The notes beneath the pieces were generated by a model. It did no database searches, was not told where the DNA came from, and saw only the letters and a list, made by a program, of their open reading frames with translations. A stretch of DNA of 64,000 nt from Thysanoteuthis rhombus (Eukaryota; Mollusca; Cephalopoda; Oegopsida; Thysanoteuthidae), in the NCBI GenBank assembly GCA_963457665.1, contig OY735209.1, positions 5,355,417-5,419,416 on the forward strand. The letters run 5' to 3'. A program made the position numbers and the translations under genes. Every line of letters starts with the position of its first letter. Within the stretch, counting starts at the first letter, position 1. This document shows, one piece after another, positions 1 through 11,794 of the stretch.

Positions 1-1584
1 TCTTGAATTTCAATGAAACTTTACTTTTTTGAAGTGCAAGCCACATGCCAGGAAGAAGTTTTGGACTGTAACCAATATTTATATTGAGAGATTTTTTTGT
101 ACATTTTTGTATTTGCCCCTCTCTGTCCAAAAGATATCTCTAGAATTTCTCAATGAATTTTGTGAAAAGGTGGAAAGCTTTGGAAGGAGTGATTAAATCT
201 TTGGATGAATCCATGCAATGTGACTTTGTCATAATAGAGTTATAAAGTGTGATTTCATCTAGAGTGTATCAAAATGACAGGAAAAATCATGTTTTTTTCT
301 TTACCAATTTCTTTTGATAATTCAACCAAAATTTTGCATAATTTGCAAGAGTAGAACAGAAATTTTGATAATTTTATCAATTCTTCGTTCAATTTTTCAC
401 TCCCAAATTTCGAGCTGATAATGTTAATATGTTGAAAAAAAAACCTCCCAGTGTAATGTGATTATCAAGTCAGTATATTTAACCTAGAACTCAGAGATTT
501 TGAATATTTTCTGTAAATCTAAAAAATTAGCCTATTTCCATCAAATTTTTAGAATTCATTTTCAGATGAATTTTGTTTCAAGAAGGATTTTTTGTAAGAT
601 AAACATACAGAAATATTTTTTAAGGTCAATCAGGCTATCTTTTGACGAAGGTACCCATGGAATTTTATTCAGCTAATTAAACCATGGACTTTTACAAATT
701 GAATAAAAATACAACTATATGAATTTGTTCTACTGATAAGAGTTTTCTTTCAGTCTGAAAAGTGAGAAAAATCTTTTAAAAAAAAAATAATTATGTTTCT
801 TTCAATTGAACAACATTTTATGCCAGACGAAATGTCCATTTACAGTTATCCATTTAGAATTTCTTGAATCGTCTGATTCTTCACTCAAGCTATGCATCTG
901 GTTTGTCCATCAAGCATTTTGGGACATGATTATCATTCTAGTATTGCTTTTGGTATCAATATATTCCCAGGCCCATGGATTATATTTCATCATTGTTGTG
1001 AGCCATCAATTTTTATTCGAAGTCTGGCTGTTGAAAGCAAGTAGTAATAAACATAATTTAGACTGGCTCCAATTGTAATTTTATCATCACAGCCTCCCAT
1101 ACAACTGATTGCATGAATTTTTCATTGGATCAGTTATCTGGTAATTGGAATTAAACTATTGCAGCTTCAAGAAAATGGTACGATTGGTGCAAGTGCAAAA
1201 ACAAAGTCAATGTTATTATCATTCTCTTGTTCTTTGCTGAATATAATTTTATCTTCATATCTAGCCGTCAAGTTGGAATATTTAGCCCCCCACAATCTAT
1301 TGACATATCTTTTCTTTCAAAATCTGTAAAATCATTTTGTTTATTACATGAATCAGCTATAATGTAGTGCTGAAAAGAGAAGTAAGAAAATGCAAAGCTG
1401 TCTAAACTTGAGAGTGCTTTGAGCCTTTCTCCCATTTTGATGCTATATGTTATGAGTATTCAAACTTATATTGGTTGATTTTTCTTATCAGTCAGATGTT
1501 CAAGTAGAGAGTGTTGGTATTTGAATCATGAAAAACACAATTCCCTCTCCAAACTCACTGATTTCACAAAATGAAAATCACATA
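1..1584. other. AT-rich non-coding flank
   Basis: No recognisable gene, RNA gene or mobile element. The longest open frame (806-1078, + strand, 90 codons) has a hydrophobic middle but no family signature, and its composition matches the surrounding non-coding DNA. The right end is assumed to be intron or upstream sequence of the first zinc-finger gene. Confidence 0.5.
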
Positions 1585-1820
1585 AGTCATTCAGATTGTT
1601 CTTGTCTTATGTCCCTGATTTAATGTCCATACTGTATATGACAGAATGTATGAGATAAGCAGGAATTCATTGAAACCCAAACTGAGTTAATAATTTTTTC
1701 TAACTTCAAAAACGAATGAGCTTATGATCTTAATAATAGCTCTTCTTCTTTCAGAGATTTCAACTGAGATGGAAAACTAATGAACTTCTCCAATGGCCAT
1801 TTGGATTCTTTGTGTTTTAG
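1585..1820 (+). other. Shared upstream block of zinc-finger gene 1, with probable 3' splice acceptor
   Basis: A pyrimidine tract ends in an AG at 1753-1754, followed by AGATTTCAACTGAGATGG. The same tract and leader recur before every zinc-finger copy in the window (AGs at 7411, 14123, 28592 and 48436). A second pyrimidine-rich AG at 1819-1820 (TTGTGTTTTAG/AGTGCT) is also conserved in most copies. The preceding ~170 bp (phrases such as TTCATTGAAACCCAAACTGA) is homologous among copies too. This suggests the end of a duplicated intron followed by a 5' leader exon. Which AG is used, and where the partner donor lies, cannot be told from the window. Confidence 0.55.
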
Positions 1821-1915
1821 AGTGCTATACTAAAAACATATATAGAAAAATCCATTAAAAATAAGCTATATTCACGTGCAAATTGTCAATTAGATCATTA
1901 CTGAAGTTCATATAA

Positions 1916-3049
1916 ATGATAAACATGCAAATAAACAGTAAAGAGAATCCCTCATGTGAAGAGAGTGGGTTGGAATTTTCACATTTTGGGACTCATATGC
2001 AAGCACACGCTGGGGAGAAACCATATTCTTGTGAAGTGTGTGGTTCTGCATTTTTTAACACTTCAAATTTAAAACTTCACATTCGGACACATACTGGAGA
2101 GAAACCATATTCATGTGACATGTGTGATTCAGCATTTACAATGAATTCAAGTTTGAAGATTCATATGCGGACTCACACTGGAGAGAAACCATATTCATGT
2201 AAAGTGTGTGGTTCAGCATTTTCAATGAATTCAAGTTTGAAAACCCACATGCGGACACACACTGGAGAAAAACCATATTCATGTAAAGTGTGTGGTTCAG
2301 CATATAAACAGATATCAAATTTGGAAAGACACAGGCGGACACATACAGGAGAGAGACCATATTCATGTGAAGTGTGTGGTTCAGCGTTTTCAAACACTTC
2401 AAATTTGAAAACTCATATGCGGACACACACTGGAGAAAAACCATATTCATGTGAAGTTTGTGGTTCAGCATTTACACAGTTGTCATCTTTGAAATATCAC
2501 ATGGGAACACACACTGGGGAAAAACCATACTCATGTGACGTTTGTGGTTCAGCATTTTCACTGAGATCACATTTGAAAAGCCACATGCAAACACACACTG
2601 GGGAGAAACCATGTTCATGTGGAGTGTGTGGTTCAGCATTTTCATGGAGTTCACAGTTAAAAAGACACATGCGGACCCACACTGGAGAGAAGCCGTATTC
2701 ATGTGAAGTTTGTGGTTCAGCATTTTCAGATGAGTCAAATTTGAAAATCCACATGCGGACACACACTGGAGAGAAACCATATACATGTGTAGTGTGTGGT
2801 TCAGCATTTTCACAGAGTTCTGATTTAAAAACTCATATGCGGATACATACAGGAGAGAAACCCTATTTATGTGATGTTTGTGGCACAGCATTTACAAAGA
2901 TATCGGGCTTAAGAACTCACATGCGGACACACACTGGTGAGAAGCCATATTCATGTGAAGTTTGTGGGTCAGCATATAAACAGATATCACATTTGAAACG
3001 ACACAGGCAGACACATGCTGCAGAGAAACCACATAAATGCAAAGTGTGA
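1916..3049 (+). CDS. C2H2 zinc-finger protein, 12 fingers (gene 1)
   Basis: Predicted nuclear, sequence-specific DNA-binding protein of 377 residues. From residue 37 it is a continuous tandem array of 12 intact C2H2 fingers (C-x2-C-x12-H-x3-H) joined by canonical TGEKPYS linkers. It ends in a 13th finger cut after its first Cys (KPHKCKV). Residues 14-31 align to a finger whose second Cys is lost, and genes 3 and 4 have the same degenerate N-terminal finger. The Met at 1925 aligns with the Met of genes 3 and 4 and may be the true start; 1916 is the first in-frame ATG. Helix positions vary from finger to finger ([29 protein letters not shown]) while the framework is nearly constant. No effector domain is visible. 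An intact array argues for a functional gene, but the C-terminal truncation and decayed downstream fingers show erosion. Confidence 0.85.
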   Translation: MINMQINSKENPSCEESGLEFSHFGTHMQAHAGEKPYSCEVCGSAFFNTSNLKLHIRTHTGEKPYSCDMCDSAFTMNSSLKIHMRTHTGEKPYSCKVCGSAFSMNSSLKTHMRTHTGEKPYSCKVCGSAYKQISNLERHRRTHTGERPYSCEVCGSAFSNTSNLKTHMRTHTGEKPYSCEVCGSAFTQLSSLKYHMGTHTGEKPYSCDVCGSAFSLRSHLKSHMQTHTGEKPCSCGVCGSAFSWSSQLKRHMRTHTGEKPYSCEVCGSAFSDESNLKIHMRTHTGEKPYTCVVCGSAFSQSSDLKTHMRIHTGEKPYLCDVCGTAFTKISGLRTHMRTHTGEKPYSCEVCGSAYKQISHLKRHRQTHAAEKPHKCKV

Positions 3050-3330
3050 GAATCAACATTTTCAAGGGATACAGATTCAAAAACTCACATGTTGACACAC
3101 ACTGCAAGAGAAACATATTCATGTGAAGTGTTGGGTTCAACATTTTCAAGGACATCAAGAGCTAAAAAAACAACATGTGGACGCACATATAGAGTTTGTG
3201 GTTAAACATTTTTGAAGATATCAAATTTAGGAAGATACAGATGGACACGCTGATGAAGAACCATATTTGTTCAAGATGTGTGGTTCAGCATTTACTTAAT
3301 ATCTTCAAAATATTACATGTTTTCAATCAC
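3050..3330 (+). pseudogene. Decayed zinc fingers following gene 1
   Basis: Downstream of the gene 1 stop the 84-bp finger pattern continues in recognisable but broken form for about three units, for example CATATTCATGTGAAGTG at about 3114. The stop at 3047-3049 lies where the second Cys region of finger 13 should begin. Later units have lost Cys or His codons and carry more stops (GGTTAAACA near 3200). This indicates that the ancestral array was longer by three or more fingers. Confidence 0.75.
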
Positions 3331-3394
3331 AATTTACATGACTTGAATCTTCAGCTATAGGTGATAGATGATAATCTATGAAAAGGTTCCAGAA

Positions 3395-3400
3395 AATAAA
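3395..3400 (+). promoter_or_regulatory. Possible polyadenylation signal for gene 1
   Basis: AATAAA lies about 345 bp after the gene 1 stop and just before the mariner insertion. In AT-rich DNA the hexamer arises often by chance, so position is the only support. Confidence 0.3.
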
Positions 3401-3474
3401 TTTCAGAAACGAGCAATTTTAATTGCAGAAGAAAGTTAAAAGTTTTAAATTTCCATTTACAGGTGTTAGTCATA

Positions 3475-4447
3475 TTAGGTTGGTGCAAAAATAATGGAGG
3501 TTTTTGTTATTTCAAACTATGATACTTATTTGGGAGTTAACTATTGTGAATTAGAAATTTGGTTCTATTCAATCTGATTGTTTCCTTTCTCCTAATCTGA
3601 GGTTGTTCAATCAGAGATGGAAAAAAGTAAATCTGACCAATTTTATTGTACAAGTTGAAAATGGAATGTAATGCAGTGGAAACTGCTTGCAATATCCACC
3701 ACGCAGATCCATGCAAAAAACTTGAGTGGAATTGTTAATAATTCAGCAGTTTTTTTACATCTGTACCAAATTGGAAAAGCAGAACAGCTCAATAAGTCAC
3801 AAGAGCTGAACAAAAATCAAAAGATTTACCCATTACAAACTCTGCTCTGTGCTTCGTTTGCACAGCAGAACAATCCATTCTTTTAATTGCATTGTGACAT
3901 GTGACAAAAATGGATTCTCTACATTAATTCCATGCAGTGGCAGGACAGAGATGAAGCCCTGTAACACTCCACCAAACCAAATCAACTTAAAAAAATTATG
4001 GTTATTGTTTGGTAGTTGGCAACTAGAATCCACAACTACAACTTTTTGAATCCTGGCACCAAAAAAATGCAATATTTATGTCCAATATTGGTCAATTAAA
4101 CAATTATGACAATACGTGATTGCAGGTCAATTGAATGACCCTGCAGAGATTCAACAAATCAGGCCACAAAACTCAACCTCACCCAGCTTGCTCACCGAAT
4201 CTCTCTCCGCTTAACTCCCACTTTTTCAAGCATTTCAACAAACCAAGCAGCTGCTGAAATCACATTTGAGGAATTCATTGGCTCCAGGATCCCAGAATTC
4301 TCTGATTCTGTTGTAAATGGACTTTTTTCTGGTTAGCAAAAATGTGTCAATCCTGAAGTTTCTTATTTTGATTAGTAACTTCAAATCTAAGCTGAGATAT
4401 ACTGCTTTTAAGTTGGTGAAAAACTGCAAATATTTTCGTCCCAGTAA
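3475..4447 (+). mobile_element. Degenerate mariner DNA transposon
   Basis: The left end (TTAGGTTGGTGCAAAAATAA) closely resembles the terminal repeat of the Hsmar1/MADE1 type of mariner. The right end (AAACTGCAAATATTTTCGTC and onward to 4447) is its degraded inverted partner. TA dinucleotides flank both ends (3473-3474, 4448-4449), as expected for Tc1/mariner target duplication. Between them are fragments of a mariner transposase: an IVTCD motif at 3891-3905 carrying the first catalytic Asp, then stretches in several frames, and near 4320-4380 the family's terminal coding stretch (TTAGCAAAAATGTGTCAATC) running to a terminal TAA. At 973 bp it is shorter than the usual ~1.3 kb, so internal deletions are likely. 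Many stops and frameshifts make it inactive. Confidence 0.85.
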
Positions 4448-4887
4448 TAATAGATAATAAAGGTTGAAACAAATTAATTTTATAAACAATGTCAGTTGCA
4501 CTAAAAGTTAAAAATTCAAATTTAAGCTTCAGATGTGAGTTATGGATAATAAATATTATAATGATATATAAATATTTTGCTTAATTCCAACCAGCAAATA
4601 GTTTTTGTTGAGGTAATGGATTCATAGCGTTTTAGGGGAAAAAATGTCATGAATATATTGCATTGTTGAAAAAATAATTTTTTAGTTCGTAAACATTTTG
4701 AAAATAAAATTCCTAATTCGAATTATTTTATTTAATTGCCACCTCATAGTGTTATATTAAGCTCTCAAACAGAAAAGAATGGCTTCAGTTTTCCATTCAA
4801 TTTTCACTTTTTTGGTATAGAAAATAGTTTTTTTCCTAAGTTGAAAAATATTGATCAATCACATCTTGAAGGCAAGCTGTTCAAATA
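4448..4887. other. Non-coding DNA between transposon relics
   Basis: AT-rich sequence with no recognised gene. The short + strand open frame at 4736-4921 has no family features and runs into the Tigger-like terminal repeat that follows. Confidence 0.4.
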
Positions 4888-4888
4888 T

Positions 4889-5480
4889 ACAGTAGACATT
4901 CATTTATCTGGCTACATGTAATCTTGTTCCTCCAATAATTTGGCACTATTTTCTACTTTCTTATACCCCTGTAATCTCAAACACCCAATATATCACACCC
5001 ACCTGTAGTGCATTGATTTGGTTGTGCTAGATCTGTTCATCAATTAAAACTCTCTTGTAAACACAGGCAAATGATTCCTGGATGTTTTGTCGCATTTACT
5101 CTCATTTGACTTCATATGTAGTATCAGTAAATAAAGGAGGTCCACTCCATTGTATGAGGCAAAAAAATGCACATTATTGATTGAAGGTATGGTTGAAAAC
5201 TTGAAGAAAAAACTGGACAGTGGTCTATCAGTTGTTAACCTCTGCCAGTGTTACTACAAAGGCTCTTGTATGATATAAAGAAATAGAAAAAATAACTGAT
5301 GCAATTTTTGTTCATAGCGGCTCAAAGAAAAAGATGTGTTTGAGGAAAACAGTGAAAGACTGTAATTTGGAAGTAGATGAATCATTCACAAAGTGGATTA
5401 AGCTTTGTATAAGTGAAAGTGTTGAACTGTCTGGAGATATAGTGAAATTCTAGCAGAATTGTTTCATGAAGAACTTATCA
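4889..5480 (+). mobile_element. Decayed pogo/Tigger-type DNA transposon fragment
   Basis: The left edge reads TA then CAGTAGACATTCATTTATCT, the form of a Tigger terminal repeat (CAG start, TA target). From about 5170 to 5450 the + strand, read across several frames, has the order of a pogo-type transposase N-terminus. First comes a helix-turn-helix-like segment (LDSGLSVVNLC), then YDIKK-like residues near 5273, then a second helix segment (FTKWIKLCISESVELSG) matching the CENP-B/Tigger HTH spacing. Stops and frameshifts interrupt it. No catalytic domain or right terminal repeat was found, so it is a 5' fragment. Confidence 0.5.
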
Positions 5481-7170
5481 TTGTGACTCTAGTGATGGCT
5501 AGCTCCTTTGGTTCAAGCACCATACAGTATGGTACATTACTTTATTTAAATTTTGCTTACTGTTCATTCTTTTTCCCCTTATTTTAACTTATCCAGCATT
5601 CCTCACATCCCAATTCTGATGATTAATGAAGGTTTTGTGTATCTTTGTTGTGCAGATGTAAGGAAATCCAAGAGAACGGTGGTATTGATTTGACAATGTG
5701 AAAGTGAAAAATTTGAGCATATGTTACACTTAAAAGCTTTCCATCATTGAAGATTGGTTTGATGCTTTTCACTGAGCTTGCATTAACATTTTCAAAAGCA
5801 CTTTTGTGATGTAGACAACTGTGGCAAAAGAACGGTAGTTGTTTACATGTTTGTGGTGTGCTAGTGAACAGGGAAAATTTTTTTAGTATTACCCTGTTTA
5901 GTGGAGGGGAAGAAAGAGTTATTGGTGTGAACTTTGAGATGTTCTGTTTATCGCAATAAGAGTGAGATGTTTAGGTCCTGAGAATAAGTGTGGATGGATA
6001 AAAAGATTGGTGTTATCATGCTTATAGATGTGTATATATGTCTCTTCTGCTGTCATTTGTGCATGTGTTTATGTAGTGAGTGTTTCCATTTAAAGGGGTC
6101 TTGGTGTGTATCAATTTTCTCCATTTTACTACTTTACATCAAACATGTAGACATCTACCATTTTTTTGCAACAGTTTTCTGCATCAGTAAGTTCTTTTGG
6201 AATTGCCAGCACAAACTCTTCATGATAATAAAATTTTAACTTCTACATTGTCAAATTAGTTCCACCATATATATGTGTATGTGAGTATAATTGAATGAGG
6301 TTTTGCTACTCAAACATGTTTGTGTTTCTGCCCTGTTTGGGCCTCTCCTGGCGAATGATTCAGATTATTCTAGATTTCTGTTTGGAACATTTTTCGGGGG
6401 AGGGGGGTTCTGTCATTCTAGATGATAGGGTCTATCTTTTATTTTACTTGTTTTATTCCAGTGGTGGGCTATTGCTTGCTATAATTTTGTTTTATTTAGT
6501 GGGGATGCATGTCTGTTGGTGGTTATAAACTACAAACTAGGAGGTATGGTGTGAGTGTTTTTGTTATCAGTAAGTGAGTGTTCTATCAGTATATTTGTGG
6601 TATGTTTCCTCTCTGAAAGTAATTTATTCTTGCTTTAGTTGTTTTCCCAATGTTAAGGGCCCTTTTATATAACCTTGGTGGATTATTTGATTATATTGGG
6701 TTTGGTCTACTTTCTCATCTCTGAGGTAATTATGTTGATTGGATTGTTTTTTAAGGTGGCAATGTGAATAATATATCTATGTTTGTTGTTTTTAGTATAT
6801 CTATACGTGGGTTACTGAGTTATGTTTGCTAGTAGGAATTTTGAGTAGTGCTGGCATTTTAACATTGCTTCATTTTTTCCTATTTAATAATTCTGTTTTA
6901 TGTTTTTTAAGTTCTATTGGCAAAACTAAGGATTTCGAATTACTCATTTAGTCATATGTGGCATGGAACCTCAAAATTTCAGTATATGTGTGTTTGTTTT
7001 AACCGTAGGTTATGTGTGAGTATATATACAACTTGATTTTTGATATTTTTCTTGGTTTTTTCATGTTTTCCAAAAGGTTAAAAAGTTGTAAGACTGTAAA
7101 TGATAGCAGTATCAGGAAAACATATTTTTGCAAAAAATTATACTGTGAAAAATATAGCTTGATATAATTT
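5481..7170. other. Non-coding stretch
   Basis: T-rich on the + strand, with short open frames (5988-6239, 6295-6528) rich in Phe, Leu and Cys that look like translated T-rich DNA. No domain, repeat family or RNA gene was recognised. Confidence 0.45.
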
Positions 7171-7179
7171 CATGTATTC

Positions 7180-7682
7180 CTGATTATATAACATTTAAAA
7201 GGAAGCACATTTTCATAAAATAGAAATTATATGAATATAAAGTCAAATGATTTTTTTTTTTTCGCTGATTCCATTTCTAAATTAATAATGACATGAAATG
7301 TTTAATGCTATATGCTTAAGTTCATTGAAATACAAACTGAATTGTTAAAAATTTTTGATTGCAAGTAATGCATGAACATATGATCTTTAATAAAACCTCT
7401 TTTTTTTCACAGATTTCAACTGTTGTGGGAAAAAATGAACTCAAGATGGATGTATGTGAATATTGCATACAGGAAGTGTGATATTCAATTCAATGTTGAA
7501 CTGGGAAATACAGAATTGAGATGAATTAGGTTTCTGAGTTTGTAAAATTGTTATCTTCAGAATGAAAAATTGAAAACTCTAATATTTCTGTTAGATTTTC
7601 TTGTATTTCAGAGTGCTTATATTAAAAAACATTTACAGTAAGACACTAAAGGATAAGTTACACTCATGTGCAATGTGCCATT
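7180..7682 (+). other. Shared upstream block of zinc-finger gene 2, with probable splice acceptor
   Basis: Homologous to the blocks before genes 1, 3 and 4. It contains GTTCATTGAAATACAAACTG, then a run of T ending in CACAG (AG 7411-7412) and ATTTCAACTG. A second AG (TTGTATTTCAG/AGTGCT) lies near 7610. Just before the ORF, AAGTTACACTCATGTGCAAT corresponds to the KLYSCA-like finger relic seen upstream of gene 3. Confidence 0.5.
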
Positions 7683-9311
7683 ATGTCAGTTGAGAACAGT
7701 TTACATTTAAAGACAGACAAGCAAGCACTCACTGTAGAAAAAACATATACTTGTAAAAGTTCAAGTTTGAAAAGTCACATGAAAACACACATTGATGAGA
7801 AACCAGATCTATTTGAGGTGTGTGGATCTGCATTTTCATCGACTTCAAGTTTGAAACATCGAATGCGAACACACACTGTTGAGAAGCCATATTCATGTGA
7901 GGTGTGTGGTTCTGCATTTTCACAGCGATCAAATTTGAAAATTCATATGCGAACACACACGGGTGAGAAGCCATATTCATGCGAGGTGTGTGGGTCAGCA
8001 TTTTCACAATGTTCAACTTTGAAAAGTCATATGAAAACTCACACTGGTGAAAAACCATATTCATGTAAAGTGTGTGGGTCAGCATTTTCACAAGGTTCAA
8101 ATTTGAAAAGCCACATGAAGATACATAGTGACGAGAAACCAGATCCATGTGAGTTGTGTGGAGCTGCATTTTCATCAACTTCAAGTTTGAAACATCATAT
8201 GCGAACACACACTGGTGAAAAACCATATTCATGTGAGGTGTGTGGATCAGCATTTTCACAGAGGTCAAATTTGAAAAGTCATATGCGAACGCACACTGGT
8301 GAGAAACCATATTCATGCGAGGTGTGTGGATCAGCATTTTCCCAGTGTTCAAGTTTAAAAAGTCATATGAAAACTCACACTGGGGAGAAACCATACTCAT
8401 GTAAAGTGTGTGGGTCAGCATTTCCTCTAAGTACACATTTAGTAAGGCATATGAAAACTCACACTGGAGAAAAACAATATTCATGTGAAGTGTGTGGATC
8501 GGCATTTTCAGAAAGTTGGAATTTGAAAATTCACATGAAAATTCACACTGGAGAGAAACTATATTCATGTGAGGTGTGCGGATCAGCATTTTCACAGAGT
8601 TCAAATTTGAAAAGTCATATGCGAACACACACTGGTGAGAAATTGTTTTCATGTAAAGTGTGTGGATCAGCATTTTCAGGAAGTTGGAATTTGAAAATTC
8701 ACATGAAAACCCATACTGGAGAGAAACTATATTCTTGTGACTTGTGTGGCTCAGCATTTTCACAGAGTTCACACTTGAAAAGTCATATGCGAACACATAC
8801 TGGTGAGAAACTATATTCATGTGAAGTGTGCAGATCAGCATTTTCACAGAGTTCAAATCTGAAAAGTCATATGCGAACACATACTGGTGAGAAACCATAT
8901 TCATGTGTGGTGTGTGGATTAGCATTCTCACAATGTTCAAATTTGAAGAGTCACATGAAAACTCACACTGGTGTGAAACCTTATTCGTGTAAGGTGTGTC
9001 GATCAGCATTTACACTTAGTGCACATTTGATAACTCATATGAAAATTCACACTGGCGAGAAACCATATTCATGTGAAGTGTGTGGATTAACATTTTCATC
9101 CAGTTGGAATTTGAAAAGTCACATGAAAACACACACTGGAGAAAAACCTTATTCGTGTGAAGTTTGTGGATCAGCATTTTCATCAAGTTCAAATTTGAAA
9201 AGGCACATGCGTACACACACTGGAGAGAAACCATATTCATGTGAAGTGTGTGGATCAGCATTTTCAAGGACTTCAAATCTGAAAATTCACATGCAAACAC
9301 ACACTGGATAG
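7683..9311 (+). CDS. C2H2 zinc-finger protein, 17 fingers (gene 2)
   Basis: Predicted nuclear DNA-binding protein of 542 residues from the first in-frame ATG at 7683; the open frame reaches back to a GTG at 7668. Two degenerate fingers lead the protein: one lacks the whole CGSAF segment, and the other has its first Cys replaced by Phe (DLFEVC). Seventeen intact C2H2 fingers with TGEKPYS or TGEKLYS linkers follow, and the frame stops at TG/TAG where the linker Glu codon should be. Fingers fall in repeated blocks. The second degenerate finger with fingers 1-3 resembles fingers 4-7. Fingers 8-9 resemble 10-11, and 6-8 resemble 13-15. These are internal multi-finger duplications. Helix residues vary ([28 protein letters not shown]). 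No effector domain is visible. Confidence 0.87.
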   Translation: MSVENSLHLKTDKQALTVEKTYTCKSSSLKSHMKTHIDEKPDLFEVCGSAFSSTSSLKHRMRTHTVEKPYSCEVCGSAFSQRSNLKIHMRTHTGEKPYSCEVCGSAFSQCSTLKSHMKTHTGEKPYSCKVCGSAFSQGSNLKSHMKIHSDEKPDPCELCGAAFSSTSSLKHHMRTHTGEKPYSCEVCGSAFSQRSNLKSHMRTHTGEKPYSCEVCGSAFSQCSSLKSHMKTHTGEKPYSCKVCGSAFPLSTHLVRHMKTHTGEKQYSCEVCGSAFSESWNLKIHMKIHTGEKLYSCEVCGSAFSQSSNLKSHMRTHTGEKLFSCKVCGSAFSGSWNLKIHMKTHTGEKLYSCDLCGSAFSQSSHLKSHMRTHTGEKLYSCEVCRSAFSQSSNLKSHMRTHTGEKPYSCVVCGLAFSQCSNLKSHMKTHTGVKPYSCKVCRSAFTLSAHLITHMKIHTGEKPYSCEVCGLTFSSSWNLKSHMKTHTGEKPYSCEVCGSAFSSSSNLKRHMRTHTGEKPYSCEVCGSAFSRTSNLKIHMQTHTG

Positions 9312-9870
9312 AAACCTTATTCAAGTGCTTTAAATGCAAACAGGGTGGATGCTCAAATGAAAAACAAACCCAAAGAATTTGTAATTTCACTGCATCATAT
9401 ACTTTAGTACTCTTTATTTGATGTATGTAGTTGCAATACTTATATTGTCATTGAAGACAGTAACTTGGCATTCAGATGCTGATATCAAACTCTCAGAAAG
9501 CAAGATATTTTGAGTTATAAATGCTTATCGCCCATAATTTGATAGCAAAATGTAAATATTTTGCATACTGTGTCAGTATGTTTCATTTTTACTTGTATAA
9601 AAATTGCTTGTCTTTTTGAAGATTTTTAGTTTTTTCATTGCAGATTTACATTTCAACTTGAATATAGTAGAAACAAAATATCCATTTCATGTTCTCTGAT
9701 TTCATCAACACTACAATTCGCATTCCTTTTATCCTTACTTACTTATACAGAAAGCATTGGGGTTATTACTTTACTGAGTCTGTGCATTCATGTCTACATC
9801 ACTATTATTACTACTACTACAGTTGCTGCTGATGTTCCAACTGTAGCAAAGAAAACAATTCCACTAAACA
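9312..9870 (+). other. 3' flank of gene 2, homologous to the 3' flank of gene 4
   Basis: The stretch after the stop starts as a broken finger linker (AAACCTTATTCAAGTGC). It then matches the region after gene 4 (50221-50880) at several points: TTATTGTCATTGAAG, CTGATATCAAAC, GATTTCATCAA, GTTGCTGCTGATGT and AACAATTCCACTAA. It is likely 3' UTR plus flank copied with the gene. No clear AATAAA is seen here. Confidence 0.6.
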
Positions 9871-10310
9871 ATCATTGGTGTTGTTTTTGTCATATTGAAA
9901 AAGAAATTCAGGTTTTTAAACGTGCATTTATACTAGAAATATATAATTATATAATTTATATATACATACATAATCCAGTCATTGTTGATGAGTACTATGC
10001 TAATTTATGATATTTATCAGTTATAAATCTAGTCTAGGAGCCAATACCGATATTTTCTCAAATATGTACGTCTCACGTTTGCCAAACAAATAGTGTATCT
10101 TTGTTTTCCATTGTGTTTATGCATGAGTTTATATTTTAGTACAATAATCCTACTTATCTTGTAGGTTTATTATATTATAGTTGTCACTGTGTAAACAAAT
10201 TTACCTAATACAAAGCTAGGAAGCTCTCAGGGAGTGCATATCTCTGCCAATTGAGATAATTATTCATGGATCTGCAAAAAAATTAATTCTTTCTTCTGTA
10301 ACCAGTTGTC
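9871..10310. other. Non-coding stretch
   Basis: AT-rich DNA between the gene 2 flank and a local tandem duplication. Nothing recognised. Confidence 0.4.
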
Positions 10311-10625
10311 TAGCTTTTTGGAGATATTGTATAGACATTCGTGGATACATGTTCAATTATCTCCCCTATTTCATAGCTATTTGTCCACTCTACGCAACAT
10401 CTCCAAAAGTTCACCTTCTGCCCAAATAACTCCAGGAATTCTGAATGAATTTCAATGAAATTTCATAGAAGTGTGGGCAATTAGTGTACAGAGTGGATCC
10501 ATGTGAAATTATCTCCCCTATGTACTAGTTGACTGTCTGCACAATACCCCCCCCCCCCCGCCCAAAAGTTCCTTGTCAATCCACACAATATCTCCAAATG
10601 CTCACAATGAATTTCAAGATTTTCT
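10311..10625. repeat. Local tandem duplication, about 153-bp unit
   Basis: Two diverged direct copies. The phrase AATTATCTCCCCTAT occurs near 10354 and again near 10507, each preceded by a GTGGATnCATGT-like stretch and followed by ACTCTACGCAACATCTCCAAA versus CCACACAATATCTCCAAA. A run of C (10549-10559) interrupts the second copy. Confidence 0.55.
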
Positions 10626-10643
10626 GGAAGGGTTGGTGAATTT

Positions 10644-10679
<36 letters not shown>
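10644..10679. repeat. (TA)n microsatellite
   Basis: Uninterrupted TA dinucleotides after a TACA start. Confidence 0.95.
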
Positions 10680-10681
<2 letters not shown>

Positions 10682-11334
10682 CGGTAGATTAATTTTTCAG
10701 GGTTTTGAAAAAAAATTGATTTTGAACAGATAGTTGGGGCTTAATATGACAAGAACTTACATGAAAACTTAGATTCCTAGCTTTCGCTATCATTTGAAGA
10801 TACATATTCAAAAGTTGTCTGCTAAAATCCATGAAAAATAATCATTCCACAATCTTTGAGCAAAATATTTTTATTTCAACCATAAATCCAGAAAATTTTG
10901 CTTTTTCATTTTTTTAAAAAGATTTTAATAAATAATAGATTCAAATCACCATAGCTAATACATAATATCCTCAAAATGTTCAGTGTAAGTAGAACCCTTA
11001 GAAGCAAAGGAAGGCCTCATTTACTGAATAGAGGGAGGATAATTGAGGAGTGATGAATTGACTAAAAATGCACACGATGAAATCCTCATCAGATCGCTGA
11101 GGCATGATTATTTTAACATTTGTGTACTAAATTGATCTATAGCATGGAGTATTTTGACCTCAGTATTGTTTCTGGTAACACCTAAAAAACAATATCCCAC
11201 TTCTGGAATATTTCGCTTTTTTGAAGTATTTTTCTCAAAGGATAGCAAAAGGTTGGAATCAAATACTTTGTGTCAATCTTTATCGTGTCAAATTCCAACT
11301 ATCTAGACTTGTCTAAGATAATGGTTCCAAAATA
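10680..11334. other. Non-coding stretch
   Basis: No gene or repeat family recognised between two TA microsatellites. Confidence 0.4.
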
Positions 11335-11338
11335 TACC

Positions 11339-11418
<80 letters not shown>

Positions 11419-11433
11419 TATACATATATATAC

Positions 11434-11508
<75 letters not shown>

Positions 11509-11544
11509 CATATATACATATATATACATATATATATATATATG
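11335..11544. repeat. Compound (TA)n / (TACATATA)n microsatellite
   Basis: About 210 bp of TA repeats with regularly interspersed TACATATA variants. Open frames of 68-107 codons on both strands here are translations of the repeat (Ile-Tyr runs) and not genes. Confidence 0.95.
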
Positions 11545-11794
11545 ACATTGACTCCAGTATATTTGCACTATCTATCACTGGAATGATTTTCTTTGCTGAA
11601 AGTATGCATACTTTCAAATCTGTCATTTTGGAGGATTAATGTTATTTTACGTTTTTTACTGTTTCAGTACATCACTGTTCAATTGGATTTGAATCTGGTA
11701 ACACGTTAGACCAATCGTGTGTTTTTCCTTGTGCTTCTTCAGAAACTCTTCTGGGGTTTTTTTTAGTGGAGTGTTTTGGGATGTCTTCATGCTG

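Noticed and set aside
806..1078. 90-codon + strand open frame with a hydrophobic segment as a membrane protein
   Set aside because: One T-rich stretch gives the hydrophobic run. No signal peptide, family signature or neighbouring exon structure was seen.
5500..5640. TTATCCAGC segment as the second terminal repeat of the Tigger-like relic
   Set aside because: Orientation and flanking bases do not pair with the left end at 4889, and no TA follows at the right place.
7729..9390. Long antisense open frames (426 and 124 codons) across gene 2, with similar ones across genes 1, 3 and 4
   Set aside because: They are read from the reverse strand of the 84-bp finger repeat, which happens to lack stops in that frame. 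The translated 28-residue units follow the finger period and have no features of their own.
11270..11626. Ile-Tyr-rich open frames on both strands
   Set aside because: Translation of a TA/TACATATA microsatellite. The same applies at 12852-13253.
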